Source: JARRKU01 sp050288425 (lineage in GTDB: Bacteria; Desulfobacterota; Desulfobacteria; Desulfobacterales; Desulfosarcinaceae). From it: a DNA stretch of 64,000 nucleotides. This document shows positions 42,460 through 52,126 of the stretch, piece by piece. The notes under the pieces were generated by a model. That model was given only the letters and a program-made list of their open reading frames with translations. It was not told the origin of the DNA and ran no database searches. Numbering within the stretch: the stretch's first letter is position 1; every line of letters begins with the position of its first letter. The position numbers and the translations under genes were made by a program. The stretch covers positions 29,992 to 93,991 of the forward strand of contig JBNKDU010000057.1 of the NCBI GenBank assembly GCA_050288425.1, given 5' to 3'.

Positions 42460-44415
42460 ATGAGGTATGCAGAAACAGGGTTCATTCTGGAGGTCGACCT
42501 CTCCCGCGGCAACATCGAGCGGGTGGCCACCGACCCGAAATTGACCAAACTTCATCTGGGGGGCCAGGGCACGGCCGGCAAGATCCTGTGGGATCGGGTG
42601 CCTCCCGAGGTGGAGCCCTTTTCGCCCGACAACCTGCTGATCTTCAGCGCCGGATTGATGATTTCCACTCCCATGCCCGGTGCCAACCGCACCGTCGTCA
42701 ACACCTTCTCGCCCCAGACCGGCCTCTATTCTCACTCCATGTTCGGGGGTTTCTTCGGGCCGGAGATGAAGCATGCGGGCTACGACAAGATCGTCATCCG
42801 CGGCAAAGCCCCCGACTTGGTCTATCTCTGGATCGACAACGACAAGGTGGAGATCCGCGACGCCACCCACATGCAGGGCAAGGGCGCCCTGGAAACCGGC
42901 GCCATGATCAAGGAAGAGCTGCGGGAACCCAACGCCCAGGTAGCCGCCATCGGGCTGGCCGGCGAAAACCGGGTCTACCTGGCCACCATCGAACACGCCA
43001 ACTCCAGCGCCTCCCGGGGGGTCGGCGTCATCATGGGCGACAAGCGGCTCAAGGCCATCGCCGTGCGCGGCACCAAGGACATCCACGTGGCCCGGCCGGC
43101 CGAATTGTTCGCCCTGTGCCAGCCCATGTACCAGTCCATCTACGACAACGAAAATTGCGGCGACGTGCTGGCCCACGAGGATGACGAATCGTGGCATGTC
43201 AACAACTTCGCCTGGGGCAACGCCCGCGCACGCAACAAGGGGTTCTGGTCCGAGGAGATCGAAGCCCAGTGGAGGGCGACCACCGAAAAGGTGCGCATGC
43301 GCTGGACCGGTTGCTACAACTGCCCCAAGGACTGCCACCAGGCCATCAAGTACCCCGGCCGCCAGACCTATTTCCAGAAATGCTACAGCAAACTCACCTA
43401 CTGCATGGCGGCTTACGACGACCTGGACTTCAACTACGACATCCTGGGCGTCACCCAGGAGTACGGGCTGGACGGCTTTTCCACGCCCCAGGTGCTGGCC
43501 TTCGGCATCGAATTGTACGAAGCCGGCATCCTCACCGACAAGGACCTGCCCGACTTTCCCGAAAAGGGAGGCGACCGCTTCTTCTACCTGGTGGAGAAGA
43601 TGGTCCGCCGGGAAGGGGTCGGCGACGCCCTGGCCAACGGGGTCTACCATGCGGCCCGGCAGATCGGCAACGGCGCCGAGGAGTTCGATCACAACACCAT
43701 CAAGAAATTCGAACAGGTGCCCCTCAAGCTGTCGATGATCAACTATCCCTATTTCCTGATGTATTCCACCGGCGAAAAGATGAACATCACCCAGATCGAG
43801 GGCTCCTTTCCCCAGGTACCCATCGCGGACAAGGCCGAACGGGCCAAATTCGTCGAGAACTGGGATGCGGCGCCGGAACGGTTCAAGAAATGGTTCGCCG
43901 AGTGGGAGCCGCGCACCCATCCCTCGGTGGAAGCGTCGGTCAATATCTGCGACTGGAACGAGACCATGCACTATATCGACGACGCCATCGGCACCTGCGC
44001 CTTTCTCTCATCGTTCCGGGGCCAGTTCGGCGGCCGGCCGCCCTACCACATCCACAACCTGCCCGGATTCATCTCCCATGCCACCGGCATGGACCTCGAT
44101 TCGGACGAACTCTGGGAAATCGCCAAACGCAACCGCAACCTGATCCGCTGCCTGAACATCCTGCGGGGCATGCGCCGGGCGGACGAGAAGCCCCCGGAGG
44201 ACCATTGGAAGCACCGCGATCCCGAGATAGAAACCCAGTTGCTGGACGCCTACTATGAATTCAAGGGCTGGAACCAAGACGGCGTGCCCACCCGGCAGAC
44301 CCTGGACGCCCTGGGCCTCGATTACGTGAGCCGGGAATTCATCCAGCGGGGAATCCTGACGGAGGAGGAGGCCTCCCCCGCGCAAACGGGCGCCACGGAA
44401 AAGGAACCGCAATAA
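42460..44415 (+). CDS. bamB: Class II benzoyl-CoA reductase, tungsten-containing subunit
   Basis: 651-residue member of the aldehyde:ferredoxin oxidoreductase family. N-terminal pterin-binding part (LHLGGQGTAGKILWDRVPPE and MISTPMPGANRTVVNTFSP), a [4Fe-4S] motif CYNCPKDCHQAIKYPG, and the BamB-specific C-terminal region ending with LDYVSREFIQRGILTEE. It reduces benzoyl-CoA to the 1,5-dienoyl-CoA at a W-bispterin site in the cytoplasm. AAAAGGGG precedes the ATG. First gene of bamBCDEF-fdhD. Confidence 0.95.
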   Translation: MRYAETGFILEVDLSRGNIERVATDPKLTKLHLGGQGTAGKILWDRVPPEVEPFSPDNLLIFSAGLMISTPMPGANRTVVNTFSPQTGLYSHSMFGGFFGPEMKHAGYDKIVIRGKAPDLVYLWIDNDKVEIRDATHMQGKGALETGAMIKEELREPNAQVAAIGLAGENRVYLATIEHANSSASRGVGVIMGDKRLKAIAVRGTKDIHVARPAELFALCQPMYQSIYDNENCGDVLAHEDDESWHVNNFAWGNARARNKGFWSEEIEAQWRATTEKVRMRWTGCYNCPKDCHQAIKYPGRQTYFQKCYSKLTYCMAAYDDLDFNYDILGVTQEYGLDGFSTPQVLAFGIELYEAGILTDKDLPDFPEKGGDRFFYLVEKMVRREGVGDALANGVYHAARQIGNGAEEFDHNTIKKFEQVPLKLSMINYPYFLMYSTGEKMNITQIEGSFPQVPIADKAERAKFVENWDAAPERFKKWFAEWEPRTHPSVEASVNICDWNETMHYIDDAIGTCAFLSSFRGQFGGRPPYHIHNLPGFISHATGMDLDSDELWEIAKRNRNLIRCLNILRGMRRADEKPPEDHWKHRDPEIETQLLDAYYEFKGWNQDGVPTRQTLDALGLDYVSREFIQRGILTEEEASPAQTGATEKEPQ

Positions 44416-44451
44416 AGCGACGCCGACGGTCGCCGCAACCATGGGGTGATT

Positions 44452-44988
44452 ATGAAAATCGTCAAGGAAATCAAAGTCGACCTCGACAAATGCATCGGTT
44501 GTCGTGCATGTGAGCTGGCCTGCTCCGCATTCCACGCCAATCCCAAATACTCCAGCTCCAATCCGGCGCGCTCGCGCATCCGGGTGATCATCGATGACCT
44601 CAACGATGAATACGTGCCCGTCCGCGCCGGGGATTATACCCCCGCCGAGTGCACCGGCCGGCACACCTATACCATCGACGGCAAGGAATACCGGCAGTGC
44701 AGCTTCTGCGGGGTCTCCTGCCCGGCCAGGGACCTGTTCAAGGAACCGGATTCCGGACTGCCCCTGAAATGCGACCTGTGCCAGGACGACCCGCCCCTGG
44801 AGGAACCCATGTGCGTCCAGGTGTGCCCGCACGACGCGCTGACCTACCACCAATGGGAGGAGGAGGGCGAAGAGGCGCCCGAATGCCGTGACGAGCTGGA
44901 AATCGGACTGGAATCCCTATCGAAAAAATTCGGCAAGCAGAAAGTCATGGATGCGATGGACCGCATGGCCGCATCCAGGAAAGCCTGA
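44452..44988 (+). CDS. bamC: Benzoyl-CoA reductase ferredoxin subunit
   Basis: 178-residue polyferredoxin with cysteine sets CIGCRACELAC, CSFCGVSCPAR, CDLCQDDPP and CVQVCP, giving up to three or four [4Fe-4S] clusters. BamC passes electrons between the Hdr-like module and BamB. The ATG at 44452 is used; a GTG at 44446 is in frame. A gap of 26 bp separates it from bamD. Confidence 0.92.
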   Translation: MKIVKEIKVDLDKCIGCRACELACSAFHANPKYSSSNPARSRIRVIIDDLNDEYVPVRAGDYTPAECTGRHTYTIDGKEYRQCSFCGVSCPARDLFKEPDSGLPLKCDLCQDDPPLEEPMCVQVCPHDALTYHQWEEEGEEAPECRDELEIGLESLSKKFGKQKVMDAMDRMAASRKA

Positions 44989-45014
44989 CAATCTATCAAA
45001 GGATATCCCCGACA

Positions 45015-46217
45015 GTGGAGACCGTAGCCCCAATCAAAGAGATTATCGAGATCATCCAGGATTCCGGCGGAGACGGCTTCAAGCTCTGCTACCAATGCGG
45101 CTTGTGCGACACCGTCTGCCCCTGGAACCGGGTCAGGTCCTTCAGCATGCGCAAGATCGTCCGGGAAGCCACCTTCGGTCTCACCGATATCGAAACCGAA
45201 GAGATCTGGCGCTGCACCACCTGCGGCAATTGTCCCCGGCAATGCCCCCGGGGAGTGAAAATCATCGAATCGGGCGTGGCCCTGCGCAGGATTTCCACGG
45301 AGTACGGCGTCTTTCCGGCGGGCGCCAAACCCGTGCCGGGCATCAGCGCCAGCCTGCGGGGCAAAGGCAATCCGCTGAACGAGGAGCGCCAGCAGCGGGC
45401 CGACTGGGCCCAGGGCCTGGGGGTGGAACCCTTCACCGAGGAGATGGAGTATCTCTATTTTCCCGGCTGCTACCTGTGCTACGACCCCCGTTTGAAGAAG
45501 GTGGCCCAAGCTACCGTCAAACTATTGCAGACGGCGGGGATCCAATTCGGCATCCTGGGGGCGGAGGAGAATTGCTGCGGCGAGAGCATCCGCAAGACCG
45601 GCGACGAAGAGTTGTTCAAACAGCTCGCCCGGGACAACATCAAGACCTTCATCGACCACGGGGTGAAGAAGATCCTGGTGTCTTCGCCGCATTGCTTCCA
45701 TACCTTCCGGAATGAATACCCGGAATTCCGGGTCAATTTCGAGGTGGTGCACATCACCCAATTGCTGGCGGACCTGGTGCAACAGGGCCGCCTGAACCTG
45801 GAAGGCAAGTACTCCCGTAAGGTGGCCTACCACGATCCCTGCTACCTGGGTCGCCACAACGGCGTATACGACGAACCCCGCGGGCTGTTGACCGGCATCG
45901 ACGGAGTGGAACTGGTGGAGATGGCCGATGCCCGGGAGAACAGCCTGTGCTGCGGCGGCGGCGGCGGCCGGGTGTGGATGGAGACCCACAAGGGCGAACG
46001 GTTCTCCGATCTGCGGGTGGAGCAGGCGGTGGCCGCGGGAGCCCAGGTGCTGGCCACGGCTTGTCCCTATTGCATCTCCCATTTCGAGGAAAGCAGGCTC
46101 TCCCTGGAGGAGGGAAATTCCCTGGAGATCAGGGATATCACGGAAATACTCCAGAAAGCGCTGCAAGGCGCTGCCGGAGAACACAGCAACAAACCGGACA
46201 AAGGCGGACAGAAATGA
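45015..46217 (+). CDS. bamD: HdrBC-like iron-sulfur protein of the benzoyl-CoA reductase complex
   Basis: 400 residues, GTG start. N-terminal two [4Fe-4S] motifs (CYQCGLCDTVCPWN and CTTCGNCPRQCPRG), then two CCG domains (FPGCYLCYDPRLKK, NCCGESIRKTG, CYLGRHNGVYDEP, LCCGGGGGRVW) that hold HdrB-type clusters. In the complex it is the electron-bifurcation partner of the HdrA-like BamE. The stop overlaps the bamE start by ATGA. Confidence 0.93.
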   Translation: METVAPIKEIIEIIQDSGGDGFKLCYQCGLCDTVCPWNRVRSFSMRKIVREATFGLTDIETEEIWRCTTCGNCPRQCPRGVKIIESGVALRRISTEYGVFPAGAKPVPGISASLRGKGNPLNEERQQRADWAQGLGVEPFTEEMEYLYFPGCYLCYDPRLKKVAQATVKLLQTAGIQFGILGAEENCCGESIRKTGDEELFKQLARDNIKTFIDHGVKKILVSSPHCFHTFRNEYPEFRVNFEVVHITQLLADLVQQGRLNLEGKYSRKVAYHDPCYLGRHNGVYDEPRGLLTGIDGVELVEMADARENSLCCGGGGGRVWMETHKGERFSDLRVEQAVAAGAQVLATACPYCISHFEESRLSLEEGNSLEIRDITEILQKALQGAAGEHSNKPDKGGQK

Positions 46218-49200
46218 ACCCAGCACAGAGCGGACAACCGGCTCGGCGGATCGAAACCGGTCAATTCGGCGATGTCATGGTGGTGGGAGGCGGCATCAGC
46301 GGCATTCAGGCTTCCCTCGATCTTGCCGATTCGGGCTACAAAGTCTACCTCGTGGAGACTTCGCCGGCCATCGGCGGCAAGATGGCCCAGCTCGACAAGA
46401 CCTATCCGACCAACGACTGTTCCATGTGAATTCTTTCACCCAAACTGGTCGAGGTCGGCCGGCATCCCAATATCGAAGTTCTGACATACACCGATGTACG
46501 CGGCGTGGAAGGGGAAGCGGGTGATTTCACCGTCGCCCTGAACCGGAAACCCAGGTACATCCGGGAAGACAAATGCACCGGATGCGCCGTCTGCGTGGAC
46601 TATTGCCCGGTGAAGGTTCCCGATCCGTACAACCAGGACCTCTCCGCCAGCAAGGCCATCCATATCTACTTTTCCCAGGCCGTGCCCCTGGTCACCTACA
46701 TTCATGAGGAGTGCCTCTATCTGAAAGAGAAGAAATGCGCCATTTGCGAGGGCGTGTGCCAGAACGAGGCCATCGACCTGCACCAGGAGCCGGAAAAGCT
46801 GGAACTGAAAGTGGGCGCCATCGTGCTGGCGCCGGGGTACGAAGTCTTCGATCCCGGCGTACGGGGCGACTTCGGCTACGGCCGGATGGACAACGTGATC
46901 ACCAGCCTCGACTTCGAAAGACTCCTGTGCGCCACCGGCCCCCATGAAGGCAGGATCCTGCGGCCTTCGGACGGTCGCCCCCCCCGCAGCATCGCCTGGA
47001 TCCAGTGCGTGGGATCGAGACAGGTGGTTCCCGGCGGCAACAGCTATTGTTCGGCCGTATGCTGCACCTATACCCAGAAGCAGGTGATCCTGACCAAGGA
47101 TCACGACGCCGGGACCGAGTGCACCGTCTTCCACAACGACATCCGCGCCTACGGCAAGGATTTCGAGAAGTTCTACCACCGCACCGAGAACCTGCCCGGC
47201 GTGGCGTTCATCCGCAGCTACGTCTCCGTGGGCAGGGAGATCCCGGAGACCGGACAGGTGACCATCCGCTATTCCACGCCCACGGACGGCGTAAAGGAGA
47301 AGGCCTTCGACCTGGTGGTATTGTCCGTGGGGTTGAATCCGCCGGCGCAGGTGGCGCAACTGGCCGATCTGTACGGCATCGAACTCAACCGCCACAATTT
47401 CTGCAAGACCCACCCGGCCAATCCCATCGAAACCACCCGTCCGGGGGTGTTCGTCAGCGGCGCCTTCCAGGGCCCCGTGGATATTCCCGAATCGGTCTTC
47501 TCCGCCAGCGGCGCCGGCGGCCAATGCGGCCGACTCCTCGATTTCAGACGGGGCAAGCTCTCCCGGGAGCGGGTCTACCCCACGGAAAAGGACGTAAGCG
47601 CGGCAGAGCCCCGTGTCGGCGTCTTCGTCTGCCACTGCGGCACGAATATCGCCAAGGTGGTCGATGTGCCGGCGGTGGTGGCGTACGCCCGCACCCTGCC
47701 CCACGTGGTGTATGCCACGAACCAATTGTTCTCCTGCGCCACGGATTCGGCCGGTTCCATCACCGAGACCATTCGGGAATATGACCTGAATCGCGTGGTG
47801 GTGGCGGCCTGCTCCCCCAGGACCCTCGAGCCGTTGTTCCGGGACACCCTGCGCGAGGCGGGCATCAACCAGTATTTCTTCGACATGGCCAACATCCGGG
47901 AACACTGCTCCTGGGTCCACTCCCGCGAAAAGGAGGACGCCACCGAAAAAGCCAAGGACATTACGCGCATGTCCGTCGCCCGCTCCTGCCACCTCACCCC
48001 GCTGCAGGAGATCGACCTGCCGGTGAACAAGGCGGCCCTGGTGGTGGGCGGCGGCATCGCCGGAATGACCAGCGCCCTCTCCCTGGCCGACCAGGGCCAC
48101 GACGTCTACCTTTTAGAGAAAGAGTCGGAGCTGGGGGGAACGGCCCGCCGGATCCAATCGACCCTGGACGGACTCGACGTCCAGGCGTACTTGAACGACC
48201 TCACCGGCAAGGTCTACCGGCATCCCCTGGTGCATGTCCATCTGCGAACCGCCATCGACGAGGCCACGGGCTATGTGGGCAACTTCTCCACCCGGGTGAC
48301 CTCCGACCGGGGGGAGACCACCATCGACCACGGGGTGACCGTCATCGCCACCGGTGCAGCGGAATACCGGCCCACCGAATATCTGTATGGCGAAGACCCC
48401 CGGGTCCTGACCCAACTGGAACTGGGCGAGCGCATCGCCCGGAAGGACGCCGCCCTGGCGGAGGCCCAAAGCCTGGTGATGATCCAGTGCGTGGGCTGCC
48501 GGCAGGCCGACCGCGACTATTGCGCCCGGGTCTGCTGCGGGCACGCCATCAAGAACGCCCTGAAGCTGAAGCAGATCAATCCCGGGATGGAGATCTATAT
48601 CCTGTTCCGGGATATCCGGACCTACGGCTTCAGCGAAGACTACTACCGCAAGGCGTCCGATGCGCATGTCAAATTCATCCGCTATGAGGCCGAGGCGAAA
48701 CCCCGGGTGGAACCCGCCGAGGAAGAGGGACGCCCCGTGCTGCGGGTGACCCTGCCCGATTATATCCTGGACCGGGAACTGGCCCTGGACGCCGATTGCC
48801 TCGTGCTGTCCGCCGCCATCGTGCCCGGGGCGGACAACCGCGAGATCGCCAAGCATTTCAAGGTCTCCATGGGCCCCGACGGCTTCTTCAAGGAGGCCCA
48901 CGTCAAATTGCGACCGGTGGAATTCGGCACGGACGGCGTCTACCTCTGCGGCCTGGCCCACTATCCCAAACACATCTCCGAGACCATCAACCAGGCCTAT
49001 GGCGCCGCCAGCCGGGTCATCACCCTGCTGGCCCACGACCGGGTCACCGTCTCGGGAGCGGTCTGCGAGGTGGAAGAGCGCAAATGCATGGCCTGCGGGG
49101 CCTGCATCGATGCCTGCGTGTACGGCGCCATCGAATTTCGCAAGACCAAGCAGGGCAAAAAGGCCCTGGTCAATCCCGTGCTTTGCAAGGGAGACGGCCT

Positions 49201-49339
49201 CTGCAACGCCAAGTGCCCCACGGGAGCGATCTTCCTCAAACACTTTACCGATGCGGATATCCTGAGCCAAATCGATGCGGCGGTGCCCGGAGGCGAAAAT
49301 CGGGCGCCTTCCCGGACCGGTGGCGAGGGTACCGCCTGA
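46214..49339 (+). CDS. bamE: HdrA-like bifurcating flavoprotein, selenocysteine at codon 72
   Basis: 1041 residues if UGA 46427-46429 is read as Sec. The N-terminal FAD fold (VMVVGGGISGIQASLDLADS) runs into YPTNDCSM, the UGA, then ILSPKLVEVGRHPNI; this Cys/Sec pocket is conserved in HdrA proteins. Two ferredoxin motifs (CTGCAVCVDYCPVKVP and CAICEGVCQNEAI), a second HdrA-like FAD domain from about residue 600 (ALVVGGGIAGMTSALSLADQ) and a C-terminal ferredoxin (CMACGACIDACVYGAIEF, CKGDGLCNAKCPTG) follow. A 7-bp hairpin with an AGGT loop starts 15 bases after the UGA. The gene starts in the ATGA overlap with bamD; without read-through it would be split in two. Confidence 0.93.
46445..46462 (+). 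promoter_or_regulatory. Bacterial SECIS-like hairpin in bamE
   Basis: Arms CTGGTCG and CGGCCGG pair over 7 bp (two G-U) with loop AGGT, the same loop core as the E. coli fdhF SECIS (AGGTCT). It begins 15 bases after the UGA. Confidence 0.82.
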
Positions 49340-49379
49340 AACCGAAATACTCTGGAACACTGGCAAGGAGCGAAATAAG

Positions 49380-50165
49380 ATGAGCACCGGCTTTGAATAC
49401 AAACCCAGGATCCTGGGATTCGTCTGCCATTGGTGAGCGTACGGCGCCGCTGACATGGCTGGAGTTTCCAGGCAACAATATTCGACGGAGATCCGGATGA
49501 TCCGCGTCATGTGTTCCGGGCGGGTGGATCTGGAGTACGTGCTGCGGGCCTTTTCCAACGGCGTCGACGGGGTGTTCATCGGCGGGTGCCGGCTGAACGA
49601 ATGCAATTACATCACCCACGGCAACTTCGATGCCCTGAACATGGCCCTGCTGGGCCGCAGGATCCTGGCCCACATCGGACTGGATCCCGACCGGCTGCGG
49701 GTCGAATTCATGTCTTCCGGCGAAGGCCTGCTGTTTGCGGACGTGGTCGACGGTTTCACCCGCAGGATCCGGGAACTGGGCCCCCTGGGACAATCCGAGG
49801 GCATCGATGCCGAAAAACTGCGCGCGGACCTCGACGCCGTCCGCAAGCTGGTGCCCTATATCAAGCTGGAAAAACGGGAGAAACTGGCATCGCGGCTGCA
49901 AAGCGAGGAAGAATACGACGGGCTCTTCTCCGCCGAAGAGATCGAAGCGCTATTGAAAAATGCGGCGTCGTATCATATTGATCCGGATAAGTGCCAGGCG
50001 TGCATGATCTGTCTCCGGAGATGCCCGGTGGAGGCCATCGCCGGCGCCAAGAAACAGATCCATGCCATCGACCAGGACAAATGCATCAAGTGCGGGACCT
50101 GCCTCGACGTATGCCCGCCGCGCTTCGGCGCGGTGATCCGGACGGCCGGTGCCGCCGCCCAATGA
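49380..50165 (+). CDS. bamF: MvhD-like subunit with ferredoxin domain, selenocysteine at codon 19
   Basis: 261 residues if UGA 49434-49436 is Sec. The N-terminus reads RILGFVCHW, the UGA, AYGAADMAGVSRQ; MvhD proteins have C-x-x-C at this place, here C16-x-x-U19, binding a [2Fe-2S] cluster. The MvhD domain (VDGVFIGGCRLNECNYITHGN) is followed by two [4Fe-4S] motifs (CQACMICLRRCPVEAI and CIKCGTCLDVCPPRFGAV). A 5-bp hairpin starts 22 bases after the UGA. It links the Hdr-like module to another electron input. The stop overlaps fdhD by ATGA. Confidence 0.92.
49459..49471 (+). promoter_or_regulatory. Bacterial SECIS-like hairpin in bamF
   Basis: Arms CTGGA and TCCAG pair perfectly around loop GTT. 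It begins 22 bases after the UGA, within the known range, though the stem is short. Confidence 0.6.
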
Positions 50166-51016
50166 CCCGGTCCGGCGGGCAATGTCACGAGGAAAGACAA
50201 CCGGTGACCGACCAGCCCCAACAGACGGAAACCTACCCGGCGACCCAATGCGAAGACGGCGCCTGCCGGACGGTTACGCATGAATTGATCGGCGAGGAAC
50301 CCCTGCTGATCCGGGTGGACGGCACCCCCTACTCCGTGGTGATGAGAACCCCCGGAGATGAAATATTTCATGCCGCCGGCTTCTGTCTGGGGGAAGGCAT
50401 CATTGGTTCGGCGGATGATTTCATGACCGTGGGCCATTGCCGGGACCTCGATCCCAACGTCATCGATATCCGCCTCAAACCCGAACGCCGCGAAAAGATC
50501 CCCGACATCCTGGCCCGCCGGGGATTCGTCAGCCAGACCAGTTGCGGCATCTGCGGCAAGGAGATGATCGAAGATCTCTATCAACGCCTGACGCCGGTGG
50601 ATCAGGACTTCCGATTGGAGGTCGCCGCCGCCCGGGAATGCCTCGGCAAGCTGTCGGAGCGCCAGCAATTCTACAACCGGACGAGGGGCTCCCACGCAGC
50701 CATGATCCTCGACCGTCAATTGGAGACGGTCTCCTTCGGGGAAGATGTCGGCCGGCACAACGCCCTGGACAAGGCCATCGGCCAGGCCCTCATGAACGGC
50801 AGGCTGTCCGCCGGAGCGGTCCTGGTGCTCTCCTCCAGGATCAGCTACGAATTGGTGCAGAAAGCCGCCCGGGCCCGGCTGCCCGTCCTGCTCTCCATGT
50901 CCCGGCCCACCGCCCTGGCCGCCAAAATGGGACAGAGCCTCCACCTGACCATCGCCTGCACGGACAAGGGAACCGGGTTCATCTGCATTTGCGGGGAAAA
51001 GCGGATCGTCTGGTAG
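50162..51016 (+). CDS. fdhD: FdhD-type sulfurtransferase/cofactor sulfuration protein
   Basis: 284 residues from the ATG overlapping the bamF stop. Motifs: FHAAGFCLGEGI, the redox pair TSCGICGKE, RGSHAAMI and EDVGRHNALDKAIGQAL. FdhD transfers sulfur from IscS to the Mo/W-bispterin cofactor of formate dehydrogenases. No formate dehydrogenase is nearby, and translation is coupled to bamF. It may therefore sulfurate the tungsten cofactor of BamB, which is inference. Confidence 0.92.
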   Translation: MTRSGGQCHEERQPVTDQPQQTETYPATQCEDGACRTVTHELIGEEPLLIRVDGTPYSVVMRTPGDEIFHAAGFCLGEGIIGSADDFMTVGHCRDLDPNVIDIRLKPERREKIPDILARRGFVSQTSCGICGKEMIEDLYQRLTPVDQDFRLEVAAARECLGKLSERQQFYNRTRGSHAAMILDRQLETVSFGEDVGRHNALDKAIGQALMNGRLSAGAVLVLSSRISYELVQKAARARLPVLLSMSRPTALAAKMGQSLHLTIACTDKGTGFICICGEKRIVW

Positions 51017-51096
51017 ACGGACCGCGATATTCGTCCTGCAAGAGGGGAAATTCTCAGGAGGGACGGCGCCGCCGGTCTTGTGGAAATCCCGCCAGC

Positions 51097-51534
51097 TTAC
51101 TCCAAACGTTTCTGCAGGTTGATGAATTCGCTGCGATCGAATCCCAGTGTCCGCAGGAAGGACAACACATCGGTATCGTACCAGCGCACGGAGGTGTAAA
51201 TCTTCTCGACGCCCATGGCTTTGTAGAATTCAAAAACTTCCGTTGCCAGCCGCTGGCCGATGCCGTGGCCCATGTAATCGGGGGACACTCCAAAGGTGGG
51301 AATCCAGGCGCTCTGTTGAATGCCGAAGCTGCCGGTGAGCAGGTAGGAGACGATATAGCCCACCACGCGGCCGTCGTGCTCGGCAACGAAACAGGCATCG
51401 TTGTTCTGCAGGGGCCGTCCGGCCACCACCTGCTTGAAGTCGATCTCCTCATTTCGTTGGGTGATGGATTTGTAGATATCGATCACTGCGTCGGTGTCGG
51501 CCGTGCTCATCTCTCTGATCGTCAAATTTTCCAA
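51097..51534 (-). CDS. GNAT-family N-acetyltransferase
   Basis: 145 residues from a TTG at 51534 that has AGGAG nine bases upstream; longer in-frame starts lack a site. GNAT motifs: VVGYIVSYLL, then TFGVSPDYMGHGIGQRLATEVFEFYK (acetyl-CoA loop) and VRWYDTDVLSFLRTLGF. Substrate unknown. It could acetylate an acyl-CoA ligase, as Pat-type enzymes do for benzoate-CoA ligase, but this is only suggested by position. Confidence 0.78.
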   Translation of the reverse strand: MENLTIREMSTADTDAVIDIYKSITQRNEEIDFKQVVAGRPLQNNDACFVAEHDGRVVGYIVSYLLTGSFGIQQSAWIPTFGVSPDYMGHGIGQRLATEVFEFYKAMGVEKIYTSVRWYDTDVLSFLRTLGFDRSEFINLQKRLE

Positions 51535-51616
51535 AACTCGGTTCTCCTGGCCGCAAATTCCATTGAAAGGGGCGATCGATGTCCCAGCCGGCGGCTGCGG
51601 CAACGGTCGACGGACA

Positions 51617-51808
51617 TCAGTCGATTCGGATAATCTTCACGTTGTGACCGATCCAGTCGGGCGGCAGGTAGACCCTGCCGCTGTTGCCGCTGGCCTTGAC
51701 CATCTTTTCGATCAATTCTTCGCCGTATATCTCGAACTTGACCTTCAGCATGTCCTCCGCAGGGGCAGCTCGTTCAGTGGCTCCGTTCGCTTTGGTTTTG
51801 TCGGACAC
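51617..51808 (-). CDS. Small DUF2080-like protein
   Basis: 63 residues. The second half, LIEKMVKASGNSGRVYLPPDWIG then VKIIRID, matches the short AbrB/MazE-like fold labelled DUF2080 (transposon-encoded in archaea). The N-terminus is polar and low complexity. Probably a DNA-binding or antitoxin-like protein without a visible partner. It lies upstream of the GNAT gene on the same strand. Confidence 0.6.
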   Translation of the reverse strand: MSDKTKANGATERAAPAEDMLKVKFEIYGEELIEKMVKASGNSGRVYLPPDWIGHNVKIIRID

Positions 51809-51916
51809 GTTGTTCTCGCTTTCTCGATTGCATGCCGGTAGATGTTCGATTATCCTGATATCAGGATAAAATAAAGAGGTTGGGGAATCCAGATGGATGA
51901 ACCCTTACGTTGAAAA

Positions 51917-51943
51917 AGTTACATTATAGCCAGTACATAGCAC
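51917..51943. promoter_or_regulatory. Degenerate operator-like motif upstream of the minus-strand GNAT/DUF2080 genes
   Basis: AGTTACATTATAGC followed by AGTACATAGCAC resembles the motif at 39640 (AGTTACATAGCAGC). It is weaker than the other copies. Confidence 0.3.
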
Positions 51944-52006
51944 TAACCCCCATGCCGGTCAAGATGGATGCAAGCGGTGAATCCATCCGCGCCACGGGGT
52001 TTGGGG

Positions 52007-52046
52007 TTGACAGTCCGGCTCCCATATTTTAGTTACAATGTAGTTA
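52007..52046 (+). promoter_or_regulatory. Promoter with TAGTTACAATGTAGTTA motif upstream of the ACT/HgdB-like operon
   Basis: TTGACA (52007-52012), a 17-bp spacer and TAGTTA as -10. The motif TAGTTACAATGTAGTTA (52030-52046) covers that -10. It is the clearest example of the motif seen also at 39640, 39773 and 42359. Confidence 0.55.
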
Positions 52047-52126
52047 ATATATAACTTCAATGGCGCCGAGCCGGCTGATTTCAGGTTCTTCCTTCGACAC
52101 CTGGCGAATCATCAAAAGGAGGCCCA

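Noticed and set aside
46436..48100. Minus-strand open frame of 554 codons opposite bamE
   Set aside because: Shadow of a clearly coding gene with FAD and ferredoxin motifs.
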